From Limoniibacter endophyticus (lineage in GTDB: Bacteria > Pseudomonadota > Alphaproteobacteria > Rhizobiales > Rhizobiaceae): a stretch of 64,000 nt of DNA. Each line of letters begins with the position of its first letter. Position 1 is the stretch's first letter. The stretch covers positions 124,001 to 188,000 of the forward strand of contig NZ_BMZO01000001.1 of assembly GCF_014652835.1 (NCBI RefSeq), written 5' to 3'. Of this stretch, positions 63,561 to 64,000 are shown in pieces. Under the pieces are notes generated by a model. The model did not search any database, was not told the origin of the DNA, and saw only the letters and a program-made list of their open reading frames with translations. Position numbers and translations under genes: made by a program.

Positions 63561-64000
63561 ATGCGAGTTTCCATCGCCAAGGCCGACCTTGCGCGCGTTT
63601 TGGGCGCGGTCACAAAGGTCGTAGAGAGCAGATCGAAAATTCCAATCCTGTCGAATGTCCTATTGTCAGTAGATAAAGGCCGGCTGACAGTCACCGGCAA
63701 TGACCTTGATATCGAAGCGTCTGCGAGCATCGCGGTTCTGGATGCCGTCGACGGCGAACTAACCGTAAGCGCCAAGATGCTCAACGATATCGTCAAGAAG
63801 GCTGGTTCCGGCGACGTGTCGCTTGAGCAGAAAGATGCCACCCTTATCGTCAAATCTGGTCGCAGCCGCTTTCAGTTGCCGATCCTGCCTGCAAGCGACT
63901 TCCCATCGTTCCCGCAGTCCGATTTCAGCGTCGACTTCGATATCGATCTTGCAGCGCTCGTTGCTCCGGTGGCGTTTGCAATATCGACTGAAGAAACCCG
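63561..64000 (+). CDS. dnaN: Phage-encoded DNA polymerase III beta sliding clamp (3' end cut)
   Basis: The open frame has the bacterial DnaN pattern: MRVSIAKADLARVLGAVTKVVESR at the start (split over two helices), IPILSNVLL near residue 27, LTVTGNDLDIEASAS near residue 40, and RSRFQLPILPASDFP near residue 105. About 146 residues are visible of an expected 370-380. The clamp tethers polymerase to DNA. A prophage copy close to the recombination genes suggests the phage brings its own clamp. The start follows a CACCA hairpin and GAGGAG site. Confidence 0.88.
   Translation, partial: MRVSIAKADLARVLGAVTKVVESRSKIPILSNVLLSVDKGRLTVTGNDLDIEASASIAVLDAVDGELTVSAKMLNDIVKKAGSGDVSLEQKDATLIVKSGRSRFQLPILPASDFPSFPQSDFSVDFDIDLAALVAPVAFAISTEET

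Larger units (their letters stand above)
53540..64000. mobile_element. Left part of a prophage integrated at tRNA-Lys
   Basis: From the tRNA onwards host genes stop. The genes are integrase, excisionase, many small overlapping genes, RtcB, a CI-like S24 repressor, a divergent early operon with a recombination ATPase, DUF669 protein and a beta clamp. This is the lysogeny and early-replication half of a temperate phage. Structural and lysis genes are not in view, and the element runs past the window end. Confidence 0.92.

Overview
The window is a Rhizobiales chromosome segment, most probably Brucellaceae (Brucella/Ochrobactrum). The evidence is the gene content and order (trpD-trpC-moaC-moeA, gyrA-coaD-ppiA-ppiB-queA-tgt, accB-accC-aat, glnB-glnA), GTTC-N7-GTTC type LexA boxes at uvrA/ssb, and protein sequences that read as typical for that family. 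No database search was possible, so the genus is an inference.

Regions: 1-5.2 kb is a tightly packed minus-strand operon of a PPIase, trpD, trpC, moaC and moeA (cut by the window start). 5.4-12.5 kb runs mainly rightward: tpiA, secG, an L,D-transpeptidase, an AT-flanked RTX-repeat protein, pyrG and a type II NADH dehydrogenase, with three short membrane-protein genes on the minus strand. Around 13.2-13.7 kb a fragment of a phage-type dNMP kinase lies beside the 3' end of tRNA-Ser. 14-25 kb holds a divergent ArsR/SRPBCC pair, rlpA, a D,D-carboxypeptidase, tmk-holB-metG-tatD-MBL hydrolase, and a large Pro/Glu-rich OmpA-family protein. 24.7-37 kb is mainly minus strand: aat, accC, accB, aroQ, a DsbA-like oxidoreductase, an M48 peptidase, glnB-glnA with a sigma54-type promoter, a serine hydrolase and a DUF72 protein. 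37-53 kb has uvrA/ssb sharing a double LexA-box control region, marC, gyrA, coaD, two cyclophilins, queA-tgt, glpD and a frameshifted glpK.

From tRNA-Lys (53.46 kb) to the window end lies the left part of a prophage. It begins with a tyrosine integrase, a probable excisionase and a chain of overlapping small genes transcribed leftward. RtcB RNA ligase and an HTH/S24 CI-like repressor follow on the same strand. The early genes then run rightward: several overlapping small orphan genes, a Sak4-like P-loop ATPase, a DUF669 protein, a MGCDIHFYVE-type phage protein, and a phage copy of the DNA polymerase III beta clamp cut by the window end. The right attachment site and late genes lie outside.

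Points of most interest: hairpins with a CACCA loop recurring before right-arm prophage genes; phage-encoded RtcB and clamp; the glpK frameshift; a TGT lacking three of four zinc ligands; a carboxypeptidase with QTG instead of KTG; and the RTX protein in an AT-rich pocket.
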